A stretch of DNA of 64,000 nt from Sulfitobacter sp. DFL-14 (GTDB lineage: Bacteria > Pseudomonadota > Alphaproteobacteria > Rhodobacterales > Rhodobacteraceae), in the NCBI RefSeq assembly GCF_003335585.1, contig NZ_QBFD01000046.1, positions 862,299-926,298 of the forward strand, in the 5' to 3' direction. Of this stretch, positions 16,814-26,022 are shown piece by piece. The notes below the pieces were generated by a model. The model made no database searches, had not been told where the DNA came from, and worked only from the letters and a program-made list of their open reading frames with translations. Every line of letters starts with the position of its first letter. Position 1 is the stretch's first letter. The translations under genes and the position numbers were made by a program.

Positions 16814-18243
16814 GCGCCATCCCCCAGCACCCGCGATGCGCGTCCATATTCGCCGCCCCTTGCCAGCACGTCCTTCAGGTCGCGCACCTGGGCGCCGTGC
16901 CCGCCAAGCGCCTCGTAATCGGCGCGGCGCACGGTGAATTCCAGCGGCGCCACCAGCGCCGGGGTTGGTACATAGCCGAAGGCCCCCGCAGGCACCTGGG
17001 TGACATCCACCATCACCGTGATCCCGCCCCCCGGCCAGCGATAGGTCGGCGCGCCGCCAATGGTCACGCGGGTGCGGTCCTGTTTCACCGAATTGGTCAG
17101 ATGGATCGGGTTGCGCGTGACGCCCGAGCGCAGCGAGCCTCCCGCGCCTCCCATGAACAGCACGGTACAAAGCGCCGGTTCGCAATTCTCGGCGATCAGA
17201 TCGACGGAAGGTTTCAAAGCCTCGGGCATTGGCTGCGCTTCTGGTTCCAGATCGTCGTTGAGCACATAGTAGGCCGAATGCTCGCCCGTGGTGGAGACCA
17301 TGAGCAGCGACAGACCGGGCCGTGCGCCCTTGGCCGCGCGCCAGGGGCCGAGAATCTTCAGCGGGTCGTCAATATCGGTGCCGCCCCAGCCCAGGCCGGG
17401 TTCGGCCACCTTGAAATAGCGCCCCGGGGTGGAGCGTCTGCCATTGATCTTGATGCCGGTCTCGGGCCAGTCGATCACCTTGCCCGCCTGATGTTCCGAC
17501 ACGACCCCGGTGATGTGGTCGTCCACCACCACGACCTCATCCACCAGCCCCTGCCACTGCACCGCGAACATGCCGATGGTGGCAGAGCCACATCCGACCC
17601 GCATCCGGCTTTCCTGCTGGCCGTCCACGATGGGGGCCGCACCGGCCTGCACCACGACGGTGGAACCGCCGTCGATGCTCAGCTCCACCGCCTCGCCGTT
17701 GCACAGGCGCAGCAGCGTGTCGCAGGTGACGCGCCCTTCGGATTTTTCACCGCCCGTCAGGTGATCGACCCCGCCCAGCGACAGCATCTGCGAGCCGTAT
17801 TCGGAGGTCATCACATGGCCCACCGCCTCGCCCTTCGCGCGCACGGTCGCAGCCTCCGCCCCCAGGTGGCGGTCGGTGTCGATCTTCACCTTGACCCCGC
17901 AATAGGAAAAGATCGCCTCCGTCACCACGGTGACAAAATCCACCCCGTCAATCTCACGGCTGACAATGAAAGGCGCCGGTTTGTAATCCGGATAGGTGGT
18001 TCCCGCCCCGATGGCAGAGACAACCACATCGTCGCCCGACGCCGATGTGCCGTCCCAATCGGCGGCGAGAAAGGGTTTGACCGCGTCGCCCTTGGCAACC
18101 CGCCGGTCCAGGATGGTCAGGGGATCGCACCGGATGATCTGCCCGTTCTCGTTTGCATAACGGTCGCAGGCCCCGGCCCGGCCTTCGGCGATGTAGCACA
18201 TCACCGGGCAGGCATCGCAGCGGATTTTCTCTGGCTTGGTCAT
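16810..18243 (-). CDS. 6-hydroxynicotinate-reductase-like iron-sulfur protein
   Basis: A 477-residue protein with an N-terminal cysteine cluster, C9, C12, C16 and C26, spaced as for a 4Fe-4S cluster. Other segments are GVKVKIDTDRHLG, HLTGGEKSEGRVTCDTLLRL, RVGCGSATIGMF and GGAPTYRWPGGGITVMVDV. It resembles proteins annotated as 6-hydroxynicotinate reductase, which in Eubacterium barkeri reduces 6-hydroxynicotinate to 6-oxo-tetrahydronicotinate. It overlaps the Mo hydroxylase gene upstream and the UPF0280 gene downstream by 4 bases each. The true substrate may be another hydroxylated N-heterocycle. Confidence 0.75.
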   Translation of the reverse strand: MTKPEKIRCDACPVMCYIAEGRAGACDRYANENGQIIRCDPLTILDRRVAKGDAVKPFLAADWDGTSASGDDVVVSAIGAGTTYPDYKPAPFIVSREIDGVDFVTVVTEAIFSYCGVKVKIDTDRHLGAEAATVRAKGEAVGHVMTSEYGSQMLSLGGVDHLTGGEKSEGRVTCDTLLRLCNGEAVELSIDGGSTVVVQAGAAPIVDGQQESRMRVGCGSATIGMFAVQWQGLVDEVVVVDDHITGVVSEHQAGKVIDWPETGIKINGRRSTPGRYFKVAEPGLGWGGTDIDDPLKILGPWRAAKGARPGLSLLMVSTTGEHSAYYVLNDDLEPEAQPMPEALKPSVDLIAENCEPALCTVLFMGGAGGSLRSGVTRNPIHLTNSVKQDRTRVTIGGAPTYRWPGGGITVMVDVTQVPAGAFGYVPTPALVAPLEFTVRRADYEALGGHGAQVRDLKDVLARGGEYGRASRVLGDGA

Positions 18244-20987
18244 TGGCGTGACGCCTTGATCGCGGCCAGCACCCGATGGGGCAATGCCGGCACTTTGGTG
18301 ATTTTCGCCCCCGAGGCATCGCGGATCGCATTCAGGATCGCGGGTGCGGTCGGGATCAGCACATGTTCGCCCAGCCCCTTGGCCCCCATCGGGCCTTCCG
18401 GGTCCGGCTTTTCGATCAGGATCGAAGTCACCGGCGGCATGTCCCCGATGGTGGGGATCAGGTAATTGTGCAGGTTCTCGGTCTGCCCCGGCAGGTATTC
18501 CTCCATCAGCGCCAGCCCAAGACCCTGGGCGATGCCGCCCTCGATCTGACCTTCGGCGAGCAACGGGTTGATGACCCGGCCCACATCATGGGCGGCGACG
18601 ATATGGCGGACCTTTGTGGTGCCAAGGGCCATGTCCACCTCGACCTCGGCCATCTGCGCCCCATAGCCGTAAAGCGCATAGGGGGTGCCCTGCCCGTCCG
18701 CATCCAGCCCGGTGGTGGGCGGATCATAGGTTTCCTCGGCAGCGATGACATATCCGTGTGCATCCGGCACCATGTCCGACAGACCGATTTCGCGGGTTTG
18801 CCCGCCTTGTGTGACCGTCAACCGGCCATCGCGCAGGGTGATCTGCTCGGCCTCGGCCAGGTTGGTCTGGCGCAGGATCGCCGCGCGCAGGGAGCGCCCC
18901 GCCGCCTCGGCCGCGCGCCCGGTGATGAAGGTCTGGCGCGAGGCAGAGGTCTTGCCACAATCAGGCGTCAGGGCGGTGTCGGGGCCGATGATGTCGATGG
19001 CTCCGATGGCAATGCCGATGGCATCCGCCGCAATCTGCGTGATCACGGTATTCGACCCCTGCCCGATGTCCGTGGCTCCCTGATGCAGCTTCAACCGCCC
19101 TTCGGCGGTGATGCCGATGCGGATGGTGGACGGGTTCGGCAGGCCGGTATTGCCGCAGCCATACCAGCAGGAAGCGATGCCAATGCCGCGCTTGCGCGTG
19201 TCAGAGGCCGCGTTGAAGGCCGCAACCGCGCGCTGCGCCGATTCCCAATGCGGTTGCAGCGCCTCCAGGCATTCCACCAGCCCGACCGATTGCATCACCT
19301 GCCCGCAGGGTGACTTGTCGCCATCGCGCAGGGCATTGCGCAGGCGAAAGGCGAGCCGGTCCATGCCGCAGGCCTGCGCCAGCTCGTCATAGAGCATTTC
19401 CTGCGTGATCGCCGCCTGCGGCACGCCGAAACCGCGAAAGGCGCCGGATGTGGGGCCATGGGTATGCACCGCGCGGCTGGTGGCGCGGTAATTTGGCGTG
19501 AGATAGGGGCCTGAGGCATGGACCGGCACCCGCGTCGCCACGGTTGGCCCCCAGCTGGCATAGGCCCCGGTGTTGAAATCGCCGTGAAAGGTCATCGCCG
19601 TGATACGGCCTTCCGCATCGGCCCCGATGCGCGCCTCCATCGTGCCGGGGTGGCGTTTGGTGCTGGCCTGCATGGATTCCGTGCGGCTGAAGACCATGCG
19701 GCAGGGCTTGCCGGTTTTCAGCACCGCCAGCCCCAGCAACGGCTGCAGCGTCACGTCCAGCTTGGAGCCGAAGCCGCCTCCCGCCGCCGCCGGTATGATG
19801 CGCAGCCGGTCATGCGGCAGGCCCAGAACCCGCGCCGTGTCCTCCAGGTCCATGACCGGGGCCTGGGTGCAGGCCTGGATCACCAGCGTATCGCCCTCCA
19901 GCCAGGCCGCCCCTGCCTCGGGTTCGATATAGGCGTGTTCGACATAGGAGGTCTCGAAATGTCCCGTGACCACATGGGCCGCTTCCGCCAGCGCGGCATC
20001 CGGCGCGCCGCAGGCCACGCGGCCCCGGATCAGGGTGTTTTCGGGCCTGTCGCCATGGAGCTGCGGCGCATTCACGGCCATGCCCTCTGCCTCCGTCAGG
20101 GTATGGGGCAGCGGCGACCAGGTGACGGGAAAGCTGCTCAGATCCAGCGGTTCGACCGCCTCAGGCGTGCCGACCACCAGCGCCACGGCCTCGCCCCTGT
20201 AGCGGGCGAAATCCTCGGCCAGTGCGGGCTGATCGGCCAGCGGCGGGATCACGCCATAGCGGTTCTCGCCCCTGATATCGGCGGCGGTGATCACGCAGGC
20301 AACCCCGGGAATCGCTGCTGCCCAGCGTTCCGTATCCCCAAAGCTGAAACCGGCATGGTAATGCGGGCTGCGCACCGCGCGGACCAGAAGCGCGCCTTCG
20401 GGTGCATAATCGGCGCCAAAGATCTCTGTCCCGTCCACCTTGCGCGCCCCGTCGAGCCGGGGAATGGCGCGGCCCACGGCGGCACCTGCCTGGGGCATAT
20501 CCTGCATCTGCGCGGGCGTGGTGGCGGCCATGACAGCCGCGATGATCTTGCGGTATCCGGTACAACGGCACAGCACCCCGGCAAGCGCATCCTCGACCTG
20601 GGATTCGTCGGGTGTCGGGGTGTCGCGCAGCAATTCCATTGCCGCCATCATCAGGCCCGGCGTGCAGATCCCGCATTGCGCGGCCCCCTTGGCCAGAAAG
20701 GCCTGCTGAAGCTGCGCGCGCAGCTCCTGTTCAGCCGTTTCCAGGGTTTCGACGGTCCGGCCATCGGCCTGTACCGCCGGGACCAGACAAGCACATTCCT
20801 GCCGCCCGTCGATCAGCACCGTGCAGGCCCCGCAATCGCCTGCGTCACAGCCGATCTTGACGCTTTTCAGGTTCAGATCCTCGCGCAGGACCTCTGACAG
20901 GCGCCGGCCCGGCGCGGTGTCAATGCTGCGGGAGGTGCCGCCGATGGTCAGGGTGATCTTTTGGCCCTTGGCCGTATGGATGTTCAT
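18240..20987 (-). CDS. Molybdenum hydroxylase with fused 2Fe-2S subunit (xanthine/nicotinate dehydrogenase family)
   Basis: A 915-residue fusion. Residues 1 to about 165 carry two 2Fe-2S clusters: C47, C52, C55 and C67, then QCGICTPG and LCRCTGY. The rest is the molybdopterin-binding large subunit, with GGGFGSK, AFRGFGVPQ and the catalytic glutamate in GAKGLGE. The enzyme should hydroxylate a carbon next to a ring nitrogen and pass electrons to the FAD subunit encoded just upstream. Small and large subunits are usually separate genes in xanthine dehydrogenases, so the fusion sets this subgroup apart. It overlaps genes on both sides by 4 bases. Confidence 0.9.
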   Translation of the reverse strand: MNIHTAKGQKITLTIGGTSRSIDTAPGRRLSEVLREDLNLKSVKIGCDAGDCGACTVLIDGRQECACLVPAVQADGRTVETLETAEQELRAQLQQAFLAKGAAQCGICTPGLMMAAMELLRDTPTPDESQVEDALAGVLCRCTGYRKIIAAVMAATTPAQMQDMPQAGAAVGRAIPRLDGARKVDGTEIFGADYAPEGALLVRAVRSPHYHAGFSFGDTERWAAAIPGVACVITAADIRGENRYGVIPPLADQPALAEDFARYRGEAVALVVGTPEAVEPLDLSSFPVTWSPLPHTLTEAEGMAVNAPQLHGDRPENTLIRGRVACGAPDAALAEAAHVVTGHFETSYVEHAYIEPEAGAAWLEGDTLVIQACTQAPVMDLEDTARVLGLPHDRLRIIPAAAGGGFGSKLDVTLQPLLGLAVLKTGKPCRMVFSRTESMQASTKRHPGTMEARIGADAEGRITAMTFHGDFNTGAYASWGPTVATRVPVHASGPYLTPNYRATSRAVHTHGPTSGAFRGFGVPQAAITQEMLYDELAQACGMDRLAFRLRNALRDGDKSPCGQVMQSVGLVECLEALQPHWESAQRAVAAFNAASDTRKRGIGIASCWYGCGNTGLPNPSTIRIGITAEGRLKLHQGATDIGQGSNTVITQIAADAIGIAIGAIDIIGPDTALTPDCGKTSASRQTFITGRAAEAAGRSLRAAILRQTNLAEAEQITLRDGRLTVTQGGQTREIGLSDMVPDAHGYVIAAEETYDPPTTGLDADGQGTPYALYGYGAQMAEVEVDMALGTTKVRHIVAAHDVGRVINPLLAEGQIEGGIAQGLGLALMEEYLPGQTENLHNYLIPTIGDMPPVTSILIEKPDPEGPMGAKGLGEHVLIPTAPAILNAIRDASGAKITKVPALPHRVLAAIKASRQ

Positions 20988-21832
20988 GCCGGCTCCTCCA
21001 GTTGCAGTGCGGCGAGGGTGCGGCGCAGCAGTTCGGCGGCACCGGTGCTGCGATAACCGGCCGTGGCGCGCATGTCGTCCATCGGGCGCAGCGCAGCGGT
21101 GACGGCGCTGTCTGTGATCGCTGCGGGGTCCAGTGGCTTGCCGATCAGCGCCGCCTCTACTTCCGGCAGTCGGGTGGCGACCGGACCGCAGGATCCGACA
21201 GCCAGTGCGGCCTGCACCACCACCCCATCCTGCAGAACAATCCGCGCTGCGGTCATGGCGATGGAAATCACAAGGTACTGCCGCGCCCCCAGTTTCAGGA
21301 AATGCCCCTGCCCGGCCAGCGCCGCCTCGGGGATCAGCACGGCAGTCACCATTTCGTCCGGGCCAAGTGCGGTCTGGCGCGGCCCTGTGATGAACTCGGT
21401 CAGCGCGATGCTGCGGGTGCTCCTGGCGGATGCCACTTCGACCACTGCGTCCAGGGTCAGCAAGGGCGGCACCCCGTCAGCTGCAGGCGATGCATTGCAC
21501 AGGTTGCCCGCAATCGTACCCCGGTTCTGGATCTGTTTTGCCCCGACTTCGCGCGCCGCCAGCTTCAGGCCGTCGCAGGCCGGTGGCAGATCGGCGCGGA
21601 TCAGATCGGACCAGGTGGTCGCCGCACCGATGCGCAGGCCCGCCCCGGCCCGGATGATGCCGCGCAACGCGCCAATGGCGGTGATGTCGAGAACCGACCC
21701 GCCGAGCGCCTTGTGCTGGGTTGTGGGAAACAGGTCGGTACAGCCCGCCGCGATCCGGCAATCGCCCTGCGCCAGCCGGGCAAGGGCAGCTTCCAGCGTG
21801 TCGGGGCGGTGATAATGCGCGGTATCGGTCAT
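20984..21832 (-). CDS. FAD-binding subunit of the molybdenum hydroxylase
   Basis: A 282-residue CoxM/XdhA-type FAD subunit. The family segments IAAGCTDLFPTTQ, IRIGAATTW-like LRIGAATTWSDL, and QIQNRGTIAGNLCNASPAAD are clear, the last two being FAD-binding loops. It carries electrons from the Fe-S clusters of the adjacent 915-residue subunit to the final acceptor. It is the first gene of the operon and is divergent from the marR gene, with 68 bases between the two starts. Confidence 0.92.
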   Translation of the reverse strand: MTDTAHYHRPDTLEAALARLAQGDCRIAAGCTDLFPTTQHKALGGSVLDITAIGALRGIIRAGAGLRIGAATTWSDLIRADLPPACDGLKLAAREVGAKQIQNRGTIAGNLCNASPAADGVPPLLTLDAVVEVASARSTRSIALTEFITGPRQTALGPDEMVTAVLIPEAALAGQGHFLKLGARQYLVISIAMTAARIVLQDGVVVQAALAVGSCGPVATRLPEVEAALIGKPLDPAAITDSAVTAALRPMDDMRATAGYRSTGAAELLRRTLAALQLEEPA

Positions 21833-21846
21833 GTCATTCCCGATTG

Positions 21847-21858
21847 TTGGTGTACAAG
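21847..21858. promoter_or_regulatory. Candidate MarR operator, site 1
   Basis: TTGGTGTACAAG lies in the 68-base divergent gap between the FAD subunit and marR genes. A 10/12 match, TTGGTACACAAG, lies before hyuA at 29617-29628. The arms TTG/CAA form an imperfect palindrome around GTAC-like centres. Confidence 0.5.
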
Positions 21859-21900
21859 CAGATGTTGCGGGAGCCCGCGCAAACTGTCAATAATTTCCCT

Positions 21901-22332
21901 ATGAGTGAAACAGAGATCACAGATGAAGCCTATCAGCTGTCCACACAGGTTGGATTCAACCTGCGTCGGGCGAACCAGCGGCATGTGGCAATCTTTGCCC
22001 GCCATGTGGACGGGCTGACGCCAACGCAGTTCGCCGCCCTGGCGCGGCTGTTCGAACAGGGCCCCCTGTCGCAGAACCGGCTGGGCCGCGAGACCGCCAT
22101 GGACAGCGCCACCATCAAGGGCGTGGTGGGGCGGTTGAAGGCAAAGGGTTTGGTGACCTCGCGGCCCGACCTGAACGATCAGCGGCTGCGGCTGGTGGAT
22201 CTGACCGCCGAAGGCAAGGCACAGTTCAAACGCGCCGAAGCACAGGCGCTGGCCGCACGGGCCGAGACCATGGCCCCCCTGAGCACCGAAGAAGCGGCAA
22301 TGTTCGAGGCTTTGCTGGCCAAGCTGGTCTGA
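21901..22332 (+). CDS. MarR-family transcriptional regulator
   Basis: A 143-residue winged-helix regulator. The DNA-binding region covers GLTPTQFAALARLFEQGPLS, then LGRETAMDSATIKGVVGRL and the wing DLNDQRLRLVDLT. It is divergent from the Mo hydroxylase operon, so it most likely represses that operon and releases it when a substrate or pathway intermediate binds. No clear ribosome binding site precedes the ATG at 21901; a start near 21860 is possible. It converges on the livF end. Confidence 0.9.
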   Translation: MSETEITDEAYQLSTQVGFNLRRANQRHVAIFARHVDGLTPTQFAALARLFEQGPLSQNRLGRETAMDSATIKGVVGRLKAKGLVTSRPDLNDQRLRLVDLTAEGKAQFKRAEAQALAARAETMAPLSTEEAAMFEALLAKLV

Positions 22333-22346
22333 GCCTGTCGACGGCT

Positions 22347-22507
22347 CCGTTTTCTTTGAAGAAAACGGTCCGGAGTTTTTGAAAACTCCGCCGTGTGCAC
22401 ACCCACGTTTCTCCCGAACAACCGCACGTCACTGCGCAGCAGATGGGGGGTACCGCGTAACGACGATCGCCCGGCTCACTCCCGTCACAAAACATCGCTG
22501 CAAGCCA
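22347..22507. repeat. Decayed copy 1 of the livF 3' end plus paired hairpins
   Basis: It starts with hairpin A (arms CCGTTTTC and GAAAACGG, 22347-22368) and hairpin B (arms CGGAGTTTT and AAAACTCCG, 22371-22390). From 22399 the sequence resembles the livF C-terminal coding end (ACACCCACGTTTCTC against ACGCCCACGTATTTC at 22729). The offset between hairpin and livF-like part is 52 bases in all three copies. It also serves as a likely terminator after marR. Confidence 0.75.
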
Positions 22508-22676
22508 CCGTTTTCTTTGAAGAAAACGGTCCGGAGTTTTTGAAAACTCCGACTTCAGCACGCCCAATTCTTTCCCGAGCAACCGCCGGTCAACGTACAA
22601 GCAATCGCAGTCCGCCAAATCGCGACCATTGCCAGAATCGCATCGCTCATTCACCTCAAAACAACGCTGCAAGTAG
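22508..22676. repeat. Decayed copy 2 of the livF 3' end plus paired hairpins
   Basis: Hairpin A spans 22508-22529 and hairpin B 22532-22551. The livF-like part begins at 22560 (ACGCCCAATTCTTTC). On the minus strand it would read like the LivF tail (DRRLLGKELGV against DRRLFEKYVGV) but is not joined to a gene. Its last bases, CGCTGCAAG, are shared with the end of copy 1. Confidence 0.75.
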
Positions 22677-22720
22677 CCGTTTTCTTTGAAGAAAACGATC
22701 CGGAGTTTTTGAAAACTCCG
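22677..22720 (-). terminator. Paired hairpins after livF (copy 3)
   Basis: Hairpin B (22701-22720, perfect arms CGGAGTTTT/AAAACTCCG) begins 5 bases past the livF stop, followed on the minus strand by hairpin A (22677-22698, one mismatch). T-rich arms and position suggest transcription termination, in both directions. This pair is the member attached to the intact gene. Confidence 0.7.
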
Positions 22721-22724
22721 CCTC

Positions 22725-23423
22725 CTACACGCCCACGTATTTCTCGAACAACCGACGGTCACCGCGCAGCTGCTCGGTGTTCACCACCTCGCGACCATAT
22801 CCATTCTCGATAAAGGCGACGCGATCGGCGATCTGCAGCACGGCTTCGATCCGCTGTTCTACCAGAATGATCGCAACCCCCGCCTCCCGCATCTTTTCCA
22901 CCGTCTCGCGGATCAGCTGGATCATCGACGGCTGCAACCCCTCCGTCGGCTCGTCCAGCAACAGCACCCGCGGCTCCAGGCACAGCGCGCGCGCCGTGGC
23001 CAGCATCTGCTGCTCACCGCCAGAGAGTGTCTCGGCCCGCTGGTCCAGCCGTTCGCGCAGACGCGGGAACATGTCCAACACCCGTTCGCGGGTCTCTGCC
23101 CCCTTGCCCCGTGTCATGAGCCCGATCTGGATGTTCTCGGCCACCGTCATCTCGGTGAACAGCCGCCTGCCCTGCGGGATATATCCGATGCCCTGGCGCG
23201 GCACCTCATGGGCGGGCAGCGTGCTGATCGGCATGCCGTCCAGGCTGATCTGTCCGCCGCTCAGCGGCAACAGGCCCATGATCGCCTTCATCGCCGTGGA
23301 TTTACCGGCTCCGTTGCGCCCCATCAGGCACAACACCTCACCGGCGCGGACCTCAAGGCTGAAATCGAACAGCACCTGTATCGGGCCGTATCCAGTGGAT
23401 ATCTGGTCGAGCTTCAGCATCAT
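22725..23423 (-). CDS. livF: Branched-chain-type ABC transporter ATPase LivF
   Basis: A 232-residue ABC ATPase. Walker A is GRNGAGKST, the signature LSGGEQQ, and Walker B VLLLDEPTEGL, with the short C-terminal region typical of LivF. It energises the permease made by the two genes upstream. It overlaps livG by 4 bases. Its last 20 or so codons and the following hairpins are repeated twice in decayed form downstream. Confidence 0.9.
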   Translation of the reverse strand: MMLKLDQISTGYGPIQVLFDFSLEVRAGEVLCLMGRNGAGKSTAMKAIMGLLPLSGGQISLDGMPISTLPAHEVPRQGIGYIPQGRRLFTEMTVAENIQIGLMTRGKGAETRERVLDMFPRLRERLDQRAETLSGGEQQMLATARALCLEPRVLLLDEPTEGLQPSMIQLIRETVEKMREAGVAIILVEQRIEAVLQIADRVAFIENGYGREVVNTEQLRGDRRLFEKYVGV

Positions 23424-24112
23424 CCGGTCCCCAGATAGGCATCTTGCACCGCCCGGTTGGCGTGGATCTCCGCCGGTGTGCCGGAGGCCAGGATGCTGCC
23501 CATGTCCAGCACGGTGATGCGGTCGGCCAGGGCCATCACCACGTTCATGTTATGCTCGATCAGCAGGATGGTGGTTTCCCCGGCAAGTTCGCGGATCAGG
23601 GCGTTGAACCCCTCGATCTCGCTTTCGGCCAGGCCCTGGGTCGGCTCGTCCAGGATCAGCAGCCGGGGTTTCTGCGCCACGCCCATGACGATTTCCAGCA
23701 GGCGCTGGTGGCCATAGGCCAGATCGCCGGTCATCTGGTCGGCGCGGTCGGCCAGCCCGACCCGGTCCAGTGCGGCCAGCGCGGCCCCCCGGTCCCGGCT
23801 GCGCAGCGCCAGCGCCAGATTGTCGGCAAGCGAGAGCCGCGCATAGACCGCCGTGATCTGGAAGGTATAGGCCATGCCGCGCCGGATCCGCGCATGGGCG
23901 GGCAGCGCGGTGACATTTTGCCCGTCGAACCAGACTTCGCCCGAACTGGCCGGAATACGGCCCGAAATCATGCCGACAAAGGTGCTCTTGCCCGCGCCAT
24001 TCGGCCCGATCAGCGCATGCACCTCGCCTTTCGGCAGAGCGAAATCCACGCCATCCACCGCTGTCAGCCCGCCGTAGACCCGTGTCAGCCCCTTTGTCTC
24101 AAGCAGGATCAT
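23420..24112 (-). CDS. livG: Branched-chain-type ABC transporter ATPase LivG
   Basis: A 230-residue ABC ATPase with Walker A GPNGAGKST, Walker B LLILDEPTQGL and the late LLIEHNMNVVMALADRI segment of LivG proteins. The signature region is reduced to YGHQRLLEI, as is common in LivG. It overlaps livF by 4 bases and follows livM after 5 bases. Confidence 0.9.
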   Translation of the reverse strand: MILLETKGLTRVYGGLTAVDGVDFALPKGEVHALIGPNGAGKSTFVGMISGRIPASSGEVWFDGQNVTALPAHARIRRGMAYTFQITAVYARLSLADNLALALRSRDRGAALAALDRVGLADRADQMTGDLAYGHQRLLEIVMGVAQKPRLLILDEPTQGLAESEIEGFNALIRELAGETTILLIEHNMNVVMALADRITVLDMGSILASGTPAEIHANRAVQDAYLGTG

Positions 24113-24117
24113 GGCAG

Positions 24118-25053
24118 CTACGCCACCCAGCGTTTGCGGATCTCGCCCACCAGGCCGGCCCGCGCAAACAGCGTCAGCAGCACCAGCACCACGCCTGCAA
24201 TCAGCATATAGGCATTGGTCAGCCCGCTGGAATAATCAATCAGGTAGAACATGAAGAGCGTGCCGACCAGCGGCCCGATGGTGGTGCCCGCACCGCCCAG
24301 CAGCACCCAGAGCAGCGGAAAGATCGAATATTGCACCGAGGTGAAGGTCGCCCCGACATAGCCGAAGAGCACCGCATATCCCGCCCCGGCAGCGCCAGAG
24401 ATGGTGCCGGAGATGATGACCGCCGCCAGCTTGTGCCGGAACACGTCATAACCCAGCATCCGGGTGCGTTCCTCGTTCTCGCGCACGCCGATCAGCACGC
24501 TGCCAAAGCTCACCTGCATCATCCGCGCCGTGATCAGCAAGGCGGCGGAAAACAGCAGCAGCGCGGCCAGGTAGCGCGTGGTCGGCGCTGTCAGGTCCAG
24601 CCCCGCGATCTGGCGGGCCGATTGCGCGATGACAAAGCCTTCGTCGCCGCGCGTCCAGGCCCCGAAATAAAGCACGGTCAGATAGCCCGCCTGCGCAAAC
24701 ATCAGTGTCACGATCATGAAGGCGACCCCGATGGTGCGCAGCGCCAGCAGCGCCACCACGGCAGACAGCACAGCCGCACAGATCAGCGCGACCGCAAAGG
24801 CCGGGATCACTCCCAGCCCGCCGTATTGCATCGCCAGCCCCAGCCCATACATGCCCGCGCCAAAGAACATCGCATGACCAAGGCTCAAGAGCCCGGTATA
24901 GCCGAACAGCACGTTATAGCCGATGGCATAGGTCGCCAGCACCATGATCCGCGCCAGATTGCCCTGGTGATAGCTGGGCAGCACGAAGGCCAGCACAAAC
25001 AGCAGCGCGATAAGGCCAAGGTGAAGGATTGTGGATCGGGTGCCGATGCTCAT
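24118..25053 (-). CDS. livM: Branched-chain-type ABC transporter permease LivM
   Basis: A 311-residue inner-membrane permease with about 8-9 hydrophobic helices and the LivM-type segments GYNVLFGYTGLLSLGHAMFF and LGGAGTTIGPLVG. It pairs with LivH to form the channel for the heterocycle-cluster transporter. It overlaps livH by an ATGA junction. Confidence 0.9.
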   Translation of the reverse strand: MSIGTRSTILHLGLIALLFVLAFVLPSYHQGNLARIMVLATYAIGYNVLFGYTGLLSLGHAMFFGAGMYGLGLAMQYGGLGVIPAFAVALICAAVLSAVVALLALRTIGVAFMIVTLMFAQAGYLTVLYFGAWTRGDEGFVIAQSARQIAGLDLTAPTTRYLAALLLFSAALLITARMMQVSFGSVLIGVRENEERTRMLGYDVFRHKLAAVIISGTISGAAGAGYAVLFGYVGATFTSVQYSIFPLLWVLLGGAGTTIGPLVGTLFMFYLIDYSSGLTNAYMLIAGVVLVLLTLFARAGLVGEIRKRWVA

Positions 25054-25976
25054 GCCGGTTTCTTTCCGAACAGGCCCTGCGGGCGGAACACCAGCACCAG
25101 CGCCACCAGCAAGGTCGCGATGATCTTGGACAATGTCGGGCTGAGAAAGACGGAGATGATGCCGTCTGACATGCCAATCAGCACCGCCGCCAGGACGGTC
25201 CCGCGAATGGAACCCAGCCCGCCGATGATCACCACGATAAAGCTCAGCAGCAACGGGTCATGGCCCATCAGGTAATGCGCCTGCTGGATCGGCACGATCA
25301 GCACGGCAGCCAGTGCCGCCAGCCCCGCGCCAAGGCCAAAGACGATGGAATAGACCCGCGAGACCGGGATGCCGAAGGCCAGCGCGGTTTCGCGGTCAAG
25401 CTGCGTGGCGCGCATGATCAGCCCCGCCTTGCTGCGGGTCATGATCAGCCAGAAGGCCAGCAGGATCACGATGGCGGCCCCGATCACGAACAGTTTGTAG
25501 CTGTTGGTGCTCAGCCCCCAGGGATAGAACATGGCAAAGCCGTTCTCGCCCCATTCGAACCAGGGCAGCGCGATGCGGTGGCTGAAGGGCGGCTCGACGG
25601 GCCGCGCCTCGGGGCCATAGGTCATCAGCGCGGTCTGTTGCAGGATGTAAAGCACCCCGATGGTGCCGACGATGGTCGCTTCGGGGTCGTATTTCACCGG
25701 CTTCAGGATCAGACGATCCACCAGCACCGCCACCAGCCCCGCGATAAGCGGTGCCAGCGCCAGGGCTGCGACAAAGCCAACCGTCGGGTGCCCGCCGATG
25801 GAGGTGGCCACAAACCAGGCGATCACCGCGCCCAGCATGAAGAATTCGCCATGCGCCACGTTGACCACGCGCATCACGCCGAACACGAGGCTGAGGCCAA
25901 GCGCCGTAAGTGCCAGCACCGCAGCGCCAACGGCGCCTTCCAGCACGGCAAGAAGAAGGTGAGGTCCGAAATCCAT
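25050..25976 (-). CDS. livH: Branched-chain-type ABC transporter permease LivH
   Basis: A 308-residue inner-membrane permease with about 8 hydrophobic helices. The opening GLSLVFGVMRVVNVAHGEFF and the late VIIGGLGSIRGTVLAAVLIG are the LivH signatures. It follows the binding-protein gene after 46 bases. Confidence 0.9.
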   Translation of the reverse strand: MDFGPHLLLAVLEGAVGAAVLALTALGLSLVFGVMRVVNVAHGEFFMLGAVIAWFVATSIGGHPTVGFVAALALAPLIAGLVAVLVDRLILKPVKYDPEATIVGTIGVLYILQQTALMTYGPEARPVEPPFSHRIALPWFEWGENGFAMFYPWGLSTNSYKLFVIGAAIVILLAFWLIMTRSKAGLIMRATQLDRETALAFGIPVSRVYSIVFGLGAGLAALAAVLIVPIQQAHYLMGHDPLLLSFIVVIIGGLGSIRGTVLAAVLIGMSDGIISVFLSPTLSKIIATLLVALVLVFRPQGLFGKKPA

Positions 25977-26022
25977 ATGTCAGATGATATGCGCCGGGGT
26001 CCGAAACCCCGGCGCGGGCTCC

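Noticed and set aside
22347..22720. CRISPR-like array of three repeats
   Set aside because: The repeats are double hairpins about 165 bases apart with livF-derived sequence between them; no spacers of regular length and no cas genes.
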